Shown here one piece after another: positions 17,246 to 26,720 of a stretch of DNA of 64,000 bases (position 1 is the stretch's first letter; each line of letters starts with the position of its first letter). The DNA comes from Lysobacter oculi (GTDB taxonomy: Bacteria > Pseudomonadota > Gammaproteobacteria > Xanthomonadales > Xanthomonadaceae): contig NZ_CP029556.1 in assembly GCF_003293695.1 (NCBI RefSeq), positions 1,002,001-1,066,000 on the forward strand, read 5' to 3'. Made by a program: the position numbers and the translations under genes. Under the pieces are notes generated by a model, which was not told the DNA's origin, made no database searches, and saw only the letters and a program-made list of their open reading frames with translations.

Positions 17246-19129
17246 TCAGTCGCCGTCGAGTTCCTGCCAGCGGACATAGGCGGCGTCGAGCTCGGCCTGC
17301 ATCGCCGCGAGCGCGTCGTTGTCGGCCTGCACGGCGGCGGCATCGCGCTGGAAATAGGCGGGCTCGTTCATCCGCGCGGTGTGTTGGGCGATGTCGGCTT
17401 CCAGCGCTTCGATGCGGCCGGGCAGCGCCTCCAGCTCGCGGGTTTCCTTGTAGCCGAGCTTCTTCCTTGCCGATGCGACAGGGATGGGCGATGCGGCTTC
17501 GGGCACGGCCGGTTTCGTCGCCGCGACCGGCTTCGACGCGAGCGACGCATCAGGCCGTTGCCGCAGCCAATCGCTGTAACCGCCGACGTACTCACCGATG
17601 CGACCTCCCCCTTCCATCACCAGGGTGGACGTCACCACGTTGTCGAGGAACTCGCGGTCGTGGCTGACCATGAGCAGCGTGCCGGGGTAGTCGGCCAGCA
17701 GTTCTTCCAGCAGCTCCAGTGTCTCGACATCGAGATCGTTGGTCGGTTCGTCCATCACCAGCAGGTTGGACGGCTGCGCGAACAACTTGGCCAGCAGCAG
17801 CCGGTTGCGCTCGCCGCCGGACAGCCGGGTGATCGGCGCACGCGCGCGTTCCGGCGTGAACAGGAAGTCCTGCAGGTAGCCGATGACATGCTTGCGCTTG
17901 CCGCCGATCTCCACGAATTCCTGGCCTTCGGAGACGTTTTCAAGCGCGTTCCAGTCCTCGCGCAGGGTGGCGCGGTACTGGTCGAAATAGGCGACCTGCA
18001 GCTGCGTGCCCTGCCTCACTTCGCCGGCATCGGGTTGCAGCTCGCCCAGCAGCAGCTTGAGCAGCGTGGTCTTGCCGCTGCCGTTGGGCCCGATCAGGCC
18101 GATGCGGTCGCCGCGCAGCACCACGGTGTCGAGGCCGCGCACCAGCGGCGCCGCCCCATGCGCGAAGGACACGTCCTTCACTTCGATCACCTTCTTCCCG
18201 GAGGACTGGCTTTCCGCTACTTCCATCCGCACCTTGCCGGTCTGTTCGCGGCGCGCGGCGCGTTCGTTGCGCATCGCCTTCAGGCGGCGCACCCGGCCTT
18301 CGTCGCGGGTCCGGCGCGCCTTGATGCCCTGCCGGATCCACGCTTCCTCCTGCGCCAGCAGCTTGTCGAAGCGCGCGTTTTCCTGCGCTTCGGAATGCAG
18401 GCGCTCTTCGCGGCGGCGCAGGTAGTTGTCCCAATCCCCCGGCCAACTGCTGACGCGGCCACGGTCGATCTCGACGATGCGCGTGGCCAGTTGCCGCAGG
18501 AACCGGCGGTCATGGGTGACGAACACCAGCGCCCCGCTCCAGCCTTTCAGGAAGCCTTCGAGCCAGTCGATCGCGGCGATGTCGAGGTGGTTGGTGGGCT
18601 CGTCCAGCAGCAGCAGGTCGGGCTCGGCGACCAGCGCGCGCGCCAGCAGCACGCGGCGTTTCATGCCGCCGGACAGCCGCCCGAAGTCGGCATCGCCATC
18701 CAGCTCCAGCCGTTGCAGGGTCTCGCCGACGCGCTGGTCCAGCGACCAGCCCTGCACGGCTTCGATCTTCGCCTGCACGTCGGCCAGCTGGTCGGTGTCG
18801 ATGTCGGCTTCGTGGATGAGGTGGTGGTAGCGCGCCAGCAACGCACCGGCATCGCCCAGGCCTTCGGCCACCACGTCGAACACGCTGCCGGATGCGCCGA
18901 TCGGCACTTCCTGTTCCAGCCGCGCGATGCGGACACCGGATTCGAGGCGGATGTCGCCGTCGTCGGGTTTGATGTCGCCGCTGATCAGCTTCATCAGGGT
19001 GGACTTGCCGGCGCCGTTGCGGCCGATCAGCGCGATGCGTTCGCCGGGCTCGATGGCCAGATCGACCTGTTCGAGCAGCAGCGGGCCGCCGACGCTGTAG
19101 TCGACGGCATTGAAGGTAATGAGGGGCAT
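17246..19129 (-). CDS. uup: ABC-F family ATPase Uup
   Basis: A 627-aa soluble protein with two ABC cassettes: Walker A GRNGAGKST and GPNGSGKTT, signature LSGGMKRRV and LSGGERNRL, Walker B LLLLDEPTNHLD and LLVMDEPTNDLD. A basic, Arg-rich inter-domain linker follows the first cassette, and a C-terminal coiled coil (about residues 555-627, after an Ala/Pro linker) is typical of Uup. ABC-F proteins bind ribosomes or DNA branched structures rather than transporting; Uup affects ribosome function and transposon excision. Start ATG at 19129; the following gap upstream is non-coding. Confidence 0.93.
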   Translation of the reverse strand: MPLITFNAVDYSVGGPLLLEQVDLAIEPGERIALIGRNGAGKSTLMKLISGDIKPDDGDIRLESGVRIARLEQEVPIGASGSVFDVVAEGLGDAGALLARYHHLIHEADIDTDQLADVQAKIEAVQGWSLDQRVGETLQRLELDGDADFGRLSGGMKRRVLLARALVAEPDLLLLDEPTNHLDIAAIDWLEGFLKGWSGALVFVTHDRRFLRQLATRIVEIDRGRVSSWPGDWDNYLRRREERLHSEAQENARFDKLLAQEEAWIRQGIKARRTRDEGRVRRLKAMRNERAARREQTGKVRMEVAESQSSGKKVIEVKDVSFAHGAAPLVRGLDTVVLRGDRIGLIGPNGSGKTTLLKLLLGELQPDAGEVRQGTQLQVAYFDQYRATLREDWNALENVSEGQEFVEIGGKRKHVIGYLQDFLFTPERARAPITRLSGGERNRLLLAKLFAQPSNLLVMDEPTNDLDVETLELLEELLADYPGTLLMVSHDREFLDNVVTSTLVMEGGGRIGEYVGGYSDWLRQRPDASLASKPVAATKPAVPEAASPIPVASARKKLGYKETRELEALPGRIEALEADIAQHTARMNEPAYFQRDAAAVQADNDALAAMQAELDAAYVRWQELDGD

Positions 19130-19516
19130 GCGGGGATTTTACGGGGGATGGCGGCGTTGGACGCGTTGCGGGCGAATCCGGGTGAGTCGAGATGCGGTCG
19201 CGTTTCCAATCTGGAGTGTGCTCAGGAATGTACGCGTGTAAGTGGAAGCGTGATGCGGCGGGCCTCGTTTCGCTTCTAGTCTGGAGAAGCACAAAAATCG
19301 ACACGCATCAGTCGAGGTCCGGATACGACCGGTCTGGCTTGAGCGCGGCAGGACGCCGCGCTCGAGTCCCCATGCGCTCCCCCGGACCTGCTGTCACGCA
19401 ATCAGAGAGGTACAGGGCGTGGCAACAACGCCACGCAGCCATGCGAATTCGGTGTGTGACGAGCGGCGTCCGCAATCGTGCGGATTCAAGGCGTGTCAGC
19501 CAACGGGCATCACCCG
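19130..19516. other. Non-coding gap rich in hairpins between selO and uup
   Basis: No convincing gene is present in these 387 bases. Several perfect inverted repeats stand in a row: GCTTCT/AGAAGC (19272-19290), TCGAC/GTCGA (about 19299-19315), a 12-bp stem with one G-U pair (19338-19349 with 19355-19366), an outer AGGTCCGG/CCGGACCT pair (19315-19322 with 19382-19389), GCGTGGC/GCCACGC (19417-19436) and TCCGCA/TGCGGA (19469-19484). On the minus strand one stem is followed by TTTTT near 19295. This could be a structured RNA, the trailer of selO or the leader of uup. Confidence 0.45.
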
Positions 19517-21073
19517 TCAGGACGAACACGACAACATCGAACACCCCGCCTTTTCGCGCGCCCAGTCCGGGCGCTTGCCGGCGAAATATTCGCGACCCGG
19601 CTGGTCGTCGTACGGGTGCCGCATCACTTCCAACAGATCGTGGATGCCTGCTTCGTCACCCGCCTCCGCCCGCTCGATAGCCGCCTGCGCCAGCCAGTTG
19701 CGCAGGATGTACTTCGGGTTGGCCTGCCGCATCGTCTCCCGGCGTGTCGCCTCATCGAAGGCGTTGTCGGCCAGTCGCGCGCGATAGCGGGCCAGCCAGC
19801 CGGCCAGCTCATCCGCATGCGCATCGCGCTTGGCGTCGTCGTAGAAGGCATCGGCGAACACCTCCGGCGAAGCCACATCCCCTGCATCAGACAGCGCGCG
19901 GAAGAAGATCGTCATGTCCACTTCGGCACGTTGCATCCACGCCTGCAGGTCGCGCATCAGGGCCAGATCGTCGTCGCGGCATTCGGCCAGCCCAAGTTTG
20001 CGCGCGGTGTTCTCGCGGTCCATGCGGCCGTACTCGCGGCCATAGGCCTCCAGCCCCGCCTGCAGCGGCGCGATGTCATCGAACAAGGGCGACAGCGCGG
20101 CGGCCAGCTTTTGCAGGTTCCACAACGAGATGCGCGGCTGCCAGCCGAAACGGTAGCGGCGCCCCTGCGCGTCGGTGGTGTTGGGCGTGAAGTCGGGATC
20201 GTAGTCGTCGATCCAGCCATACGGCCCGTAGTCGATGGTCAGCCCGAGCACGCTCAGGTTGTCGGTGTTCATCACCCCGTGCACGAAGCCCACGCGCATC
20301 CACTCCGCCATCAGCCGCGCGGTGCGCACGGCGATCTCGTTGAACCACGCAGCCAGCGCATCGTCACGACTACTCAAGTGCGGGAAATCGCGGTCGATGC
20401 AGAACTCGGCCAAGGTGCGCAGCAGGGCCACATCCCCGCGCGAAGACGGCAGCTCGAAATGCCCGAAGCGCAGGAACGAAGGTGCCGCGCGGCAGACGAT
20501 GGCTCCCGGTTCCGGCTTCGGGTGGCCGTCGTAGAACATGTCGCGGACCACGGCATCGCCGGTCGATACCAGCGACAGCGCACGCGTGGTCGGGATGCCC
20601 AGGTGGTGCATCGCCTCGCTGCAGAGGAATTCGCGAACCGACGAACGCAGCACCGCGCGGCCATCGGCGTGGCGCGAATACGGGGTCTGGCCGGCGCCTT
20701 TCAGTTGCAGCTCCCAGTGCCGGCCATCGGGGGCGATGGCTTCGCCCAGGGTGATCGCGCGGCCGTCGCCCAGTTGCCCGGCCCAGCTGCCGAACTGGTG
20801 GCCGCCGTAATTGGTGGCGTGCGGCTGCATGCCGGGCAGCAGGGCGTTGCCGCCGAAGACCTGCGCGAAGGCCGGCGATGCCGCATCGGCTTCGGTCAGG
20901 CCGAGCGTCTCCAGCATCTCTTTCGAGGTGGCGATGACGCGTGGGGCGGCGACCGGCGTGGGCGTGAGCGGCGACCACATCGCGCCCTCGACCTGGCGCA
21001 CGAAGTTGCGCGGCTCGGGATCGCCGGGCAATTCGCGCGGGAAACGGTTGTCGAAACGGAGTTCCATCCCCAT
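19517..21073 (-). CDS. selO: Protein adenylyltransferase SelO (YdiU)
   Basis: A 518-aa pseudokinase-fold enzyme that transfers AMP from ATP to Ser/Thr/Tyr of proteins, linked to redox control. Family signatures are present: [30 protein letters not shown], then [25 protein letters not shown], which holds the inverted active-site Asn/Asp residues. The C terminus is CSMLSCSS, the Cys pair that replaces the selenocysteine pair of eukaryotic SelO and is thought to control activity by disulfide formation. Starts at 21073 or 21067 are both possible. It is divergent from the helicase gene with a 77-bp gap. Confidence 0.95.
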   Translation of the reverse strand: MGMELRFDNRFPRELPGDPEPRNFVRQVEGAMWSPLTPTPVAAPRVIATSKEMLETLGLTEADAASPAFAQVFGGNALLPGMQPHATNYGGHQFGSWAGQLGDGRAITLGEAIAPDGRHWELQLKGAGQTPYSRHADGRAVLRSSVREFLCSEAMHHLGIPTTRALSLVSTGDAVVRDMFYDGHPKPEPGAIVCRAAPSFLRFGHFELPSSRGDVALLRTLAEFCIDRDFPHLSSRDDALAAWFNEIAVRTARLMAEWMRVGFVHGVMNTDNLSVLGLTIDYGPYGWIDDYDPDFTPNTTDAQGRRYRFGWQPRISLWNLQKLAAALSPLFDDIAPLQAGLEAYGREYGRMDRENTARKLGLAECRDDDLALMRDLQAWMQRAEVDMTIFFRALSDAGDVASPEVFADAFYDDAKRDAHADELAGWLARYRARLADNAFDEATRRETMRQANPKYILRNWLAQAAIERAEAGDEAGIHDLLEVMRHPYDDQPGREYFAGKRPDWAREKAGCSMLSCSS

Positions 21074-21150
21074 GACCTGCGGCCGGCCCCTGCGGATAAC
21101 AAGCGTAGAATGGCCGACCATTCGTTTGCGCCATGCGCAGGAGACCCGCC

Positions 21151-23040
21151 ATGAGCGTTGAAACACCCGGCCCCGAGGGTGCCGCCAAGCCCGCCTTCAC
21201 CGACCTGGGCCTGCCCGACACCCTGCTGAAGGCCCTGTCGGAAGTCGGCTACGAGAGCCCCTCGCCGATCCAGGCCGCGACCATTCCGCCGCTGCTGGCC
21301 GGCCGCGACGTGCTGGGCCAGGCCCAGACCGGCACCGGCAAGACCGCCGCCTTCGCGCTGCCGATCCTGGCCCGCATCGACCCCAAGATGGCCGCGCCGC
21401 AGGCACTGGTGCTGGCACCGACCCGCGAACTGGCGATCCAGGTCAGCGAGGCCTTCCAGAAATACGCCCACCACCTGCCCGGCTTCCACGTGCTGCCGAT
21501 CTACGGCGGCCAGAGCTATACGCCGCAGCTGCAGGCGCTCCGCCGCGGCGTGCAGGTCGTCGTCGGCACGCCGGGTCGCGTCATCGACCACCTGGAACGC
21601 GGCTCGCTGGACCTGTCCAAGCTGCGCACCCTGGTGCTAGACGAAGCCGACGAAATGCTCCGCATGGGCTTTGTGGATGACGTCGAGGCGGTGGTGAAGA
21701 AGTGCCCGCCGGAGCGCCAGATCGCGCTGTTCTCGGCCACCATGCCGCCGCCGATCAAGCGCATCGCCCAGACCTACCTGCGCAACCCGGAGGAAGTGGC
21801 GATCAAGGCCACGACTACCACCGGCGAGAACATCCGCCAGCGCTACTGGCTGGTCAGCGGCCTGCACAAGCTGGACGCGATCACCCGCATCCTCGAAGCC
21901 GAGACCTTCGACGCGATGATCGTGTTCGCGCGCACCAAGCTCGGCACCGAGGAACTGGCGGAGAAGCTGGCCGCGCGTGGCATCGCCGCCGCCGCCATCA
22001 ACGGCGACATGGAGCAGAAGTCGCGCGAGCGCACCATCCAGCGCCTCAAGGACGGCCAGCTCGACGTGCTGGTCGCCACCGACGTCGCCGCACGCGGGCT
22101 GGACGTGGAACGCATCACCCACGTGCTGAATTTCGACATCCCCTACGACACCGAGAGCTACGTCCACCGCATAGGCCGCACCGGGCGTGCCGGGCGCAAG
22201 GGCGAGGCGATCCTGTTCGTCACGCCGCGCGAGCGCGGGATGCTGCGCGCCATCGAACGCGCGACGCGCCAGCCGATCGAGCCGATGCAGCTGCCGAGCG
22301 CGCAGGACGTCAACCAGCAGCGCGTCACCCGCTTCCGCGACCGCATCACCGGTGCGCTGGAAGGCAGCGACAGCGACATGTTCCGCGGCCTGCTGGAGGA
22401 TTTCGAGCGCGAGCAGAACGTACCGATGGTCGAGATCGCCGCCGCGCTGGCCCAGCTGGTACAGGGCGACACGCCGATGTTCCTGCCCAACGATCCGCCG
22501 CCGGCCCCGCCGCGCGAGCGCAGCGACCGCCCCGAACGCGGCGAGCGCCCCGCCCGCAACAATGACTACGCGCCCAAGACGCGCGAAGGTGAAAGCGCAC
22601 CGCGGGTCGAGCGCGCCACGCATGGCGGCCCGGATGTCGGCATGCAGACGTATCGCATCGAAGTGGGCCACGAGCATCGCGTGAAGCCGGGCAACATCGT
22701 CGGCGCCATCGCCAACGAGGCCGAGCTGGAAGCGCGCTACATCGGCCGCGTCGATATCCGCGACGACTACACGCTGGTCGACCTGCCCGAAGGCATGCCG
22801 CCGGAGCTGCTGCAGTTCCTGCAGAACGTGCGCGTGGCCGGCCGCCCGATCCGCATGAAGCTCGCCACCGATGCCGACCTGGACGCGCCGGTGCGCAAGC
22901 CGCGCTTCGCCGGCAAGGGCCGCTTCGACAACGACGGCGGCGACCGTCCGCGCAAGCCCGGCGGGTTCAAGCCCAAGCCGGGCTTCGGCGGCGGCTTCGA
23001 CAAGCCGCGCGGGCCGCGCAAGCCGCGCAAGCCGCGCTGA
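21151..23040 (+). CDS. deaD: DEAD-box ATP-dependent RNA helicase (DeaD/CsdA type)
   Basis: A 629-aa helicase with Q motif, Walker [23 protein letters not shown] and [11 protein letters not shown] in order over the first 380 residues. A C-terminal DbpA/CsdA RNA-binding domain ([20 protein letters not shown], about 515-585) follows an acidic/basic linker, then a Gly/Arg/Pro/Lys-rich tail ends the protein. It unwinds RNA in ribosome assembly and decay, especially in the cold. ATG 21151 has AGGAG upstream; an ATG 18 nt earlier is less suitable. It is followed after 6 nt by the amidotransferase gene. Confidence 0.94.
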   Translation: MSVETPGPEGAAKPAFTDLGLPDTLLKALSEVGYESPSPIQAATIPPLLAGRDVLGQAQTGTGKTAAFALPILARIDPKMAAPQALVLAPTRELAIQVSEAFQKYAHHLPGFHVLPIYGGQSYTPQLQALRRGVQVVVGTPGRVIDHLERGSLDLSKLRTLVLDEADEMLRMGFVDDVEAVVKKCPPERQIALFSATMPPPIKRIAQTYLRNPEEVAIKATTTTGENIRQRYWLVSGLHKLDAITRILEAETFDAMIVFARTKLGTEELAEKLAARGIAAAAINGDMEQKSRERTIQRLKDGQLDVLVATDVAARGLDVERITHVLNFDIPYDTESYVHRIGRTGRAGRKGEAILFVTPRERGMLRAIERATRQPIEPMQLPSAQDVNQQRVTRFRDRITGALEGSDSDMFRGLLEDFEREQNVPMVEIAAALAQLVQGDTPMFLPNDPPPAPPRERSDRPERGERPARNNDYAPKTREGESAPRVERATHGGPDVGMQTYRIEVGHEHRVKPGNIVGAIANEAELEARYIGRVDIRDDYTLVDLPEGMPPELLQFLQNVRVAGRPIRMKLATDADLDAPVRKPRFAGKGRFDNDGGDRPRKPGGFKPKPGFGGGFDKPRGPRKPRKPR

Positions 23041-23046
23041 GTCGCG

Positions 23047-23802
23047 ATGCCGCGCCTGTTGGTCTTCCAGCATGTGGCTGCGGAGCCGCTGGGCACGCTG
23101 GATGCCCTGATCCGCCGGCGCGGCCACCGGATGCGCTTCGTCAATTTCGAGCGCGAACCCGATGCGGTCCCCAACGTGGACCGCTATCGCGGGCTCATCG
23201 TGCTCGGCGGGCCGATGAACGTGGAAGACCAGCCGCATCGCCATCATCTGGCCACCGAAATGCGCGCGATCGAAGCGATGCTGCGGCAGGGCAAGCCGGT
23301 GCTCGGCATCTGCCTGGGCGCGCAGCTGCTGGCCCACGTGCTGGGCGCGCCGGTCTGCCGGCATGACGCGCCGGAAACCGGCTGGCATCCGCTGGCGCTG
23401 ACCGAAGCCGGGCGCCGCGACCCGGTGCTCTCGCATTACGGCTGCGGCGCCCCGGTGTTCCAGTGGCATCGCTACCGCTTCGACATCCCCGAAGGCGCCG
23501 TGCATCTGGCCGAGACCGGGCAGTGCGCGCCGCAGGCCTTCCGCCACGGCGACAACGCCTACGGTTTCCAGTTCCATCTTGAAGTCGACCTGCCACTGAT
23601 CGCGCGCTGGCTCGGCAACCGCGCCTATGTCGATGAACTGGCGGCGCACGGCCATGCCATCGACAGCGCCCGCCTGCTGGCGGAATCCGAAGCCCACCTG
23701 CCACCGATGCAGGCGCATGCGGAGGCCGTCTTCAACGCCTTCCTCGATCTGGTCGGCCGCCCCGACCGGCGCTACACCCTGCCTTCGAGGGAGTGGACGT
23801 GA
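23047..23802 (+). CDS. Class I glutamine amidotransferase-like protein (GMP-synthase-type)
   Basis: A 251-aa stand-alone GATase domain. The nucleophile C89 lies in GICLGAQLLA and the catalytic His in FQFHLEVD. Such proteins release ammonia from glutamine, or act as gamma-glutamyl hydrolases/defense-like GATases without a fixed partner; the acceptor is not evident. Six nucleotides separate it from the helicase stop, and it overlaps the flavoprotein by 4 bp, so a three-gene operon is likely. The protein is cytosolic (no signal). Confidence 0.85.
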   Translation: MPRLLVFQHVAAEPLGTLDALIRRRGHRMRFVNFEREPDAVPNVDRYRGLIVLGGPMNVEDQPHRHHLATEMRAIEAMLRQGKPVLGICLGAQLLAHVLGAPVCRHDAPETGWHPLALTEAGRRDPVLSHYGCGAPVFQWHRYRFDIPEGAVHLAETGQCAPQAFRHGDNAYGFQFHLEVDLPLIARWLGNRAYVDELAAHGHAIDSARLLAESEAHLPPMQAHAEAVFNAFLDLVGRPDRRYTLPSREWT

Positions 23803-24977
23803 AGCCCTACGACGTCCTCATCATCGGCGGCGGCGCGGCCGGGCTGATGTGCGCGCTGACCGCCGGCCAGCGTGGCCTGCGCGTCCGGGTGATCGAACAT
23901 GCCGAACGCTGCGGCAAGAAGATCCTGATGTCGGGCGGTGGCCGCTGCAACTTCACCAATACCGGCGCCACGCCCGCGCAATACCTCTCGGCCAACCCGC
24001 ATTTCTGCAAGTCGGCACTGGCGCGTTACACCCCGGCCGACTTCATCGAGATGGTCGAGCGCCACGGCATCACCTGGCACGAGAAGGAGCTTGGCCAGCT
24101 GTTCTGCGACGAGTCGTCAAAGCAGATCGTGCGGATGCTGCTGGACGAATGCGAATGGGCCGACGTGGAGATCAGCACCGGCTGCAGCGTTGAAAATATC
24201 GAACATGGCGATGGCGGCTTCACGCTGCGTACCTCGCAGGGTGCGTGCAGCGCGCCGGCGCTGGTCGTCGCCTGCGGTGGGTTGTCGATCCCGCGCATGG
24301 GCGCCACCGGCTTCGGCTACCAGATCGCGCGGCAGTTCGGCCATGAAGTGCTGCCCACCCGCGCCGGCCTGGTGCCGTTGACGCTGTCGGGCACGCACCT
24401 CGAACGGCTGGCCGACCTGAGCGGCCTGTCGCTGCCGGTCGAAGTGCATTGCGGCAAGGTCAGCTTCCGCAACGCGATGCTGCTCACCCATCGCGGGGTG
24501 AGCGGGCCGGCCATCCTGCAGATCAGTTCGTACTGGCGCGAAGGCGATGCGCTCACCATCGACCTGCTGCCCGGCGTGGACGCACGCGCATTGCTGGATG
24601 ACTGGACTGCGACGCGCCGCGACGCCCAGCTGCAGACCCTGCTCGGCGAGGTGCTGCCGAAGCGCTTCGCGCAACGGCTGATCGAACACGGGCTGCCCAA
24701 CAAATCGATGCGCCAATACACCCCGCGCGAACTGGAGACGCTGGCCGCCACGCTGTCGGCATGGCCGCTGGTCGCCAGCGGCACCGAGGGCTACCGCACC
24801 GCCGAAGTCACCCTGGGCGGCGTGGATACCGACGGTTTGTCATCCAGCACGATGATGTCGAAGCACATGCCCGGTCTGTATTTCATCGGCGAGGTGGTGG
24901 ATGTCACCGGCTGGCTGGGCGGCTACAACTTCCAGTGGGCCTGGGCCTCGGGCCGCGCGGCAGGCATGGCGCTCTGA
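23799..24977 (+). CDS. HI0933/BaiN-type FAD flavoprotein
   Basis: A 392-aa flavoprotein with dinucleotide-binding IGGGAAGLMCALTAGQRG at the N terminus, the KILMSGGGRCNFTN motif characteristic of the HI0933/YhiN family, and the FAD-closing GEVVDVTGWLGGYNFQWAWASG at the C terminus. BaiN in Clostridium reduces bile acid intermediates, but most members have no known substrate. GTG 23799 overlaps the upstream stop (GTGA) and has GAGGGAG upstream; a GTG at 23793 is an alternative. Confidence 0.9.
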   Translation: MKPYDVLIIGGGAAGLMCALTAGQRGLRVRVIEHAERCGKKILMSGGGRCNFTNTGATPAQYLSANPHFCKSALARYTPADFIEMVERHGITWHEKELGQLFCDESSKQIVRMLLDECEWADVEISTGCSVENIEHGDGGFTLRTSQGACSAPALVVACGGLSIPRMGATGFGYQIARQFGHEVLPTRAGLVPLTLSGTHLERLADLSGLSLPVEVHCGKVSFRNAMLLTHRGVSGPAILQISSYWREGDALTIDLLPGVDARALLDDWTATRRDAQLQTLLGEVLPKRFAQRLIEHGLPNKSMRQYTPRELETLAATLSAWPLVASGTEGYRTAEVTLGGVDTDGLSSSTMMSKHMPGLYFIGEVVDVTGWLGGYNFQWAWASGRAAGMAL

Positions 24978-24978
24978 C

Positions 24979-25155
24979 TCAGTGCATGAAGGCCGGCAAC
25001 GGCCAGCCGAACACCTGCGCGAAGAAGTAATAAGCCACTGCAGCGAGCGCGCACCACAGCGTCACCTTCAGCGCGAAACCCACCACCTTGGCGATCAGCC
25101 AGCCGATCACCACGGCGATGACGATCGGCACCAGCATCGCCGGATCGAAATTCAT
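24979..25155 (-). CDS. Small two-helix membrane protein (58 aa)
   Basis: A 58-aa protein with two hydrophobic segments: MLVPIVIAVVIGWLIAKVVG (residues 7-26) and LWCALAAVAYYFFAQVFGW (residues 33-51). I do not recognise a family. Its ATG (25155) overlaps the TGA of trhO (ATGA), which argues that it is a real, translationally coupled gene. It converges with the flavoprotein gene, whose stop lies 1 nt away. Confidence 0.72.
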   Translation of the reverse strand: MNFDPAMLVPIVIAVVIGWLIAKVVGFALKVTLWCALAAVAYYFFAQVFGWPLPAFMH

Positions 25156-25913
25156 CGCTGCACCTCCGGCGCGGGCACGGGTTCATCGCGCACCGGCTTG
25201 AGCGCCGGGTCCAGCGCGATGCGCTCGTCGAAGACGAAGCAGGCGCCGTCATAGCCTTCGCCGCCCACTTCCTCGAAGTAGCGGAGGATGCCGCCCTCCA
25301 GCTGCAGCACGTTGTCCAGCCCGATGCCGCGCATCCACGGCGCCGCCTTTTCGCAACGGATGCCGCCGGTGCAGAAGCTCACCACGGTGGCGTCGCGCAG
25401 TTCGTCGCGGATGGCTTCGACCGCCGCCGGCAGGTCGTTGAAGTTGTCGATGGGCAAGGTCAATGCGCCGTGGAAGGTGCCGTGTCCGAACTCCTCGCGG
25501 TTGCGGGTATCGAGCAGCAACAGCGGCTTGCCTTCATCGTCATGGCCGGCGCGGATCCAGCGCTGCAGCGTCAACGCATCCACGCCCGGCGCGCGTGCTT
25601 CGCCGACGCCCGCAGCACGGCCGGCGAACGGCACGATCTCGCGCTTCTCCTTCACCTTGAGCCGCGCGAACGGCACATGCGTGCTCCAGCTCTCCTTCGC
25701 CACGATGCCTTCGAAGCGTGCATCGCCCCGCAGCCAGCCAAGGAAACCGCGCACATCGGCCTCGCCGCCGGCCAGGAACAGGTTGATGCCCTCGCCCGCC
25801 ACCAGCACGCTGCCGAGCAGGCCACGCGCCTCGCACTGCGAACGGATGGCCTCGGCCACGGCGGGTACATCGGCGATGTCCACGAACAGGTAGGCGGCGA
25901 TATTCAGCTTCAT
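25152..25913 (-). CDS. trhO: tRNA uridine(34) hydroxylase TrhO (rhodanese-domain)
   Basis: A 253-aa cytosolic protein with an N-terminal acylphosphatase-like domain (MKLNIAAYLFVDI through VLVAGEGINLFLAG) and a rhodanese domain whose active-site loop is SFCTGGIRCEKA. TrhO hydroxylates U34 of tRNA (ho5U) in an oxygen-dependent way. The ATG at 25913 is favoured by family N termini; another in-frame ATG is 9 nt upstream, and neither has a clear ribosome site. It couples by ATGA to the small membrane protein. Confidence 0.9.
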   Translation of the reverse strand: MKLNIAAYLFVDIADVPAVAEAIRSQCEARGLLGSVLVAGEGINLFLAGGEADVRGFLGWLRGDARFEGIVAKESWSTHVPFARLKVKEKREIVPFAGRAAGVGEARAPGVDALTLQRWIRAGHDDEGKPLLLLDTRNREEFGHGTFHGALTLPIDNFNDLPAAVEAIRDELRDATVVSFCTGGIRCEKAAPWMRGIGLDNVLQLEGGILRYFEEVGGEGYDGACFVFDERIALDPALKPVRDEPVPAPEVQR

Positions 25914-25931
25914 CGCGCGCATTTTACGGGC

Positions 25932-26282
25932 TCAGCGCCGGCCCCAGAACGCAAAGCCGACCGCCGCGACCAGGCACAGGTAGGACGCCACGGTGTTCCA
26001 CTTCATCTGTTCGCCAAACACCAGCCACGCCACCACGCTGAAGACGGCAAGCGTGATGCATTCCTGCAGGATCTTCATCTGGCTCAATGTCATCACGCTG
26101 GAGCCGATGCGGTTGCCGGGCACCATGAAGCAGTATTCGAAGAACGCGAGCCCCCAGCTGGCCACGATGGCGATCCACAGCGGGCTGCCCTTGAACTTGA
26201 GGTGGCCGTACCACGCCAGGTTCATGAAGACGTTGGAGATGGTCAGCAACGCCAGGAACTTGAGAAGGGTGGCATTGGGCAT
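25932..26282 (-). CDS. DUF486 family membrane protein (DMT-like, 116 aa)
   Basis: A 116-aa protein with four predicted membrane helices, family motifs FMNLAWYGHLK and CFMVPGNRIGS, and a C terminus ending FWGRR. DUF486 proteins belong to the drug/metabolite transporter superfamily as half-size units; no substrate is known. Neighbours give no clear hint; it is 18 nt upstream of trhO on the same strand. Confidence 0.88.
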   Translation of the reverse strand: MPNATLLKFLALLTISNVFMNLAWYGHLKFKGSPLWIAIVASWGLAFFEYCFMVPGNRIGSSVMTLSQMKILQECITLAVFSVVAWLVFGEQMKWNTVASYLCLVAAVGFAFWGRR

Positions 26283-26315
26283 GGCGATATCGCGCGTGGT
26301 CAGGGTGCCGGCATG

Positions 26316-26603
26316 CTAGCGCGCGGCCGGCGCTTCCCGGCGTGCTTCACGCAGGGCCGCTTCGTCCTCCGAACTGCCGGCGCTCCAGCGCGTGCGCTCC
26401 ATCAGCAGCACGATCAGCACCACGAACAGCACCGCGCAGACCGCGGCCACGGCGAGATAGATGACGCTGCGCCGACGGGCCCGTGCACGTATCTCGGCTT
26501 CACTCAGCCAACTGTCCGGGCGACGCGGGGCGACCTGCAGCCCGCGCATCCCCGCCAAGGGGTCCTGCCTGCCTTCGTGCCCGCCTTCGTCACTCACGTT
26601 CAT
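26316..26603 (-). CDS. Single-pass membrane protein (95 aa), unknown
   Basis: I do not recognise this family. The chosen ATG (26603) gives a 95-aa protein with a charged, Arg-rich cytosolic part (AEIRARARRRS), one membrane helix (VIYLAVAAVCAVLFVVLIVLL, about residues 51-71) and a short acidic/basic tail. An upstream in-frame start at 26651 would add an implausible 16 residues. Thirty-three nucleotides separate it from the DUF486 gene on the same strand. Confidence 0.6.
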   Translation of the reverse strand: MNVSDEGGHEGRQDPLAGMRGLQVAPRRPDSWLSEAEIRARARRRSVIYLAVAAVCAVLFVVLIVLLMERTRWSAGSSEDEAALREARREAPAAR

Positions 26604-26720
26604 GAACACGCTTCGGGTAATGGAGGGACGATGGTAAGCGCGTGCCTGCATTCCGTTGAATGATGGCCGGGCGTCAAGGATGATGCGGAAGATTCACCTC
26701 CTCCATCACTCAAGGGTCGC

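Noticed and set aside
19308..19544. 78-codon minus-strand frame across the hairpin region between selO and uup
   Set aside because: Overlaps the end of selO, has no ribosome site, and its product is an Arg/Leu-rich stretch without family resemblance.
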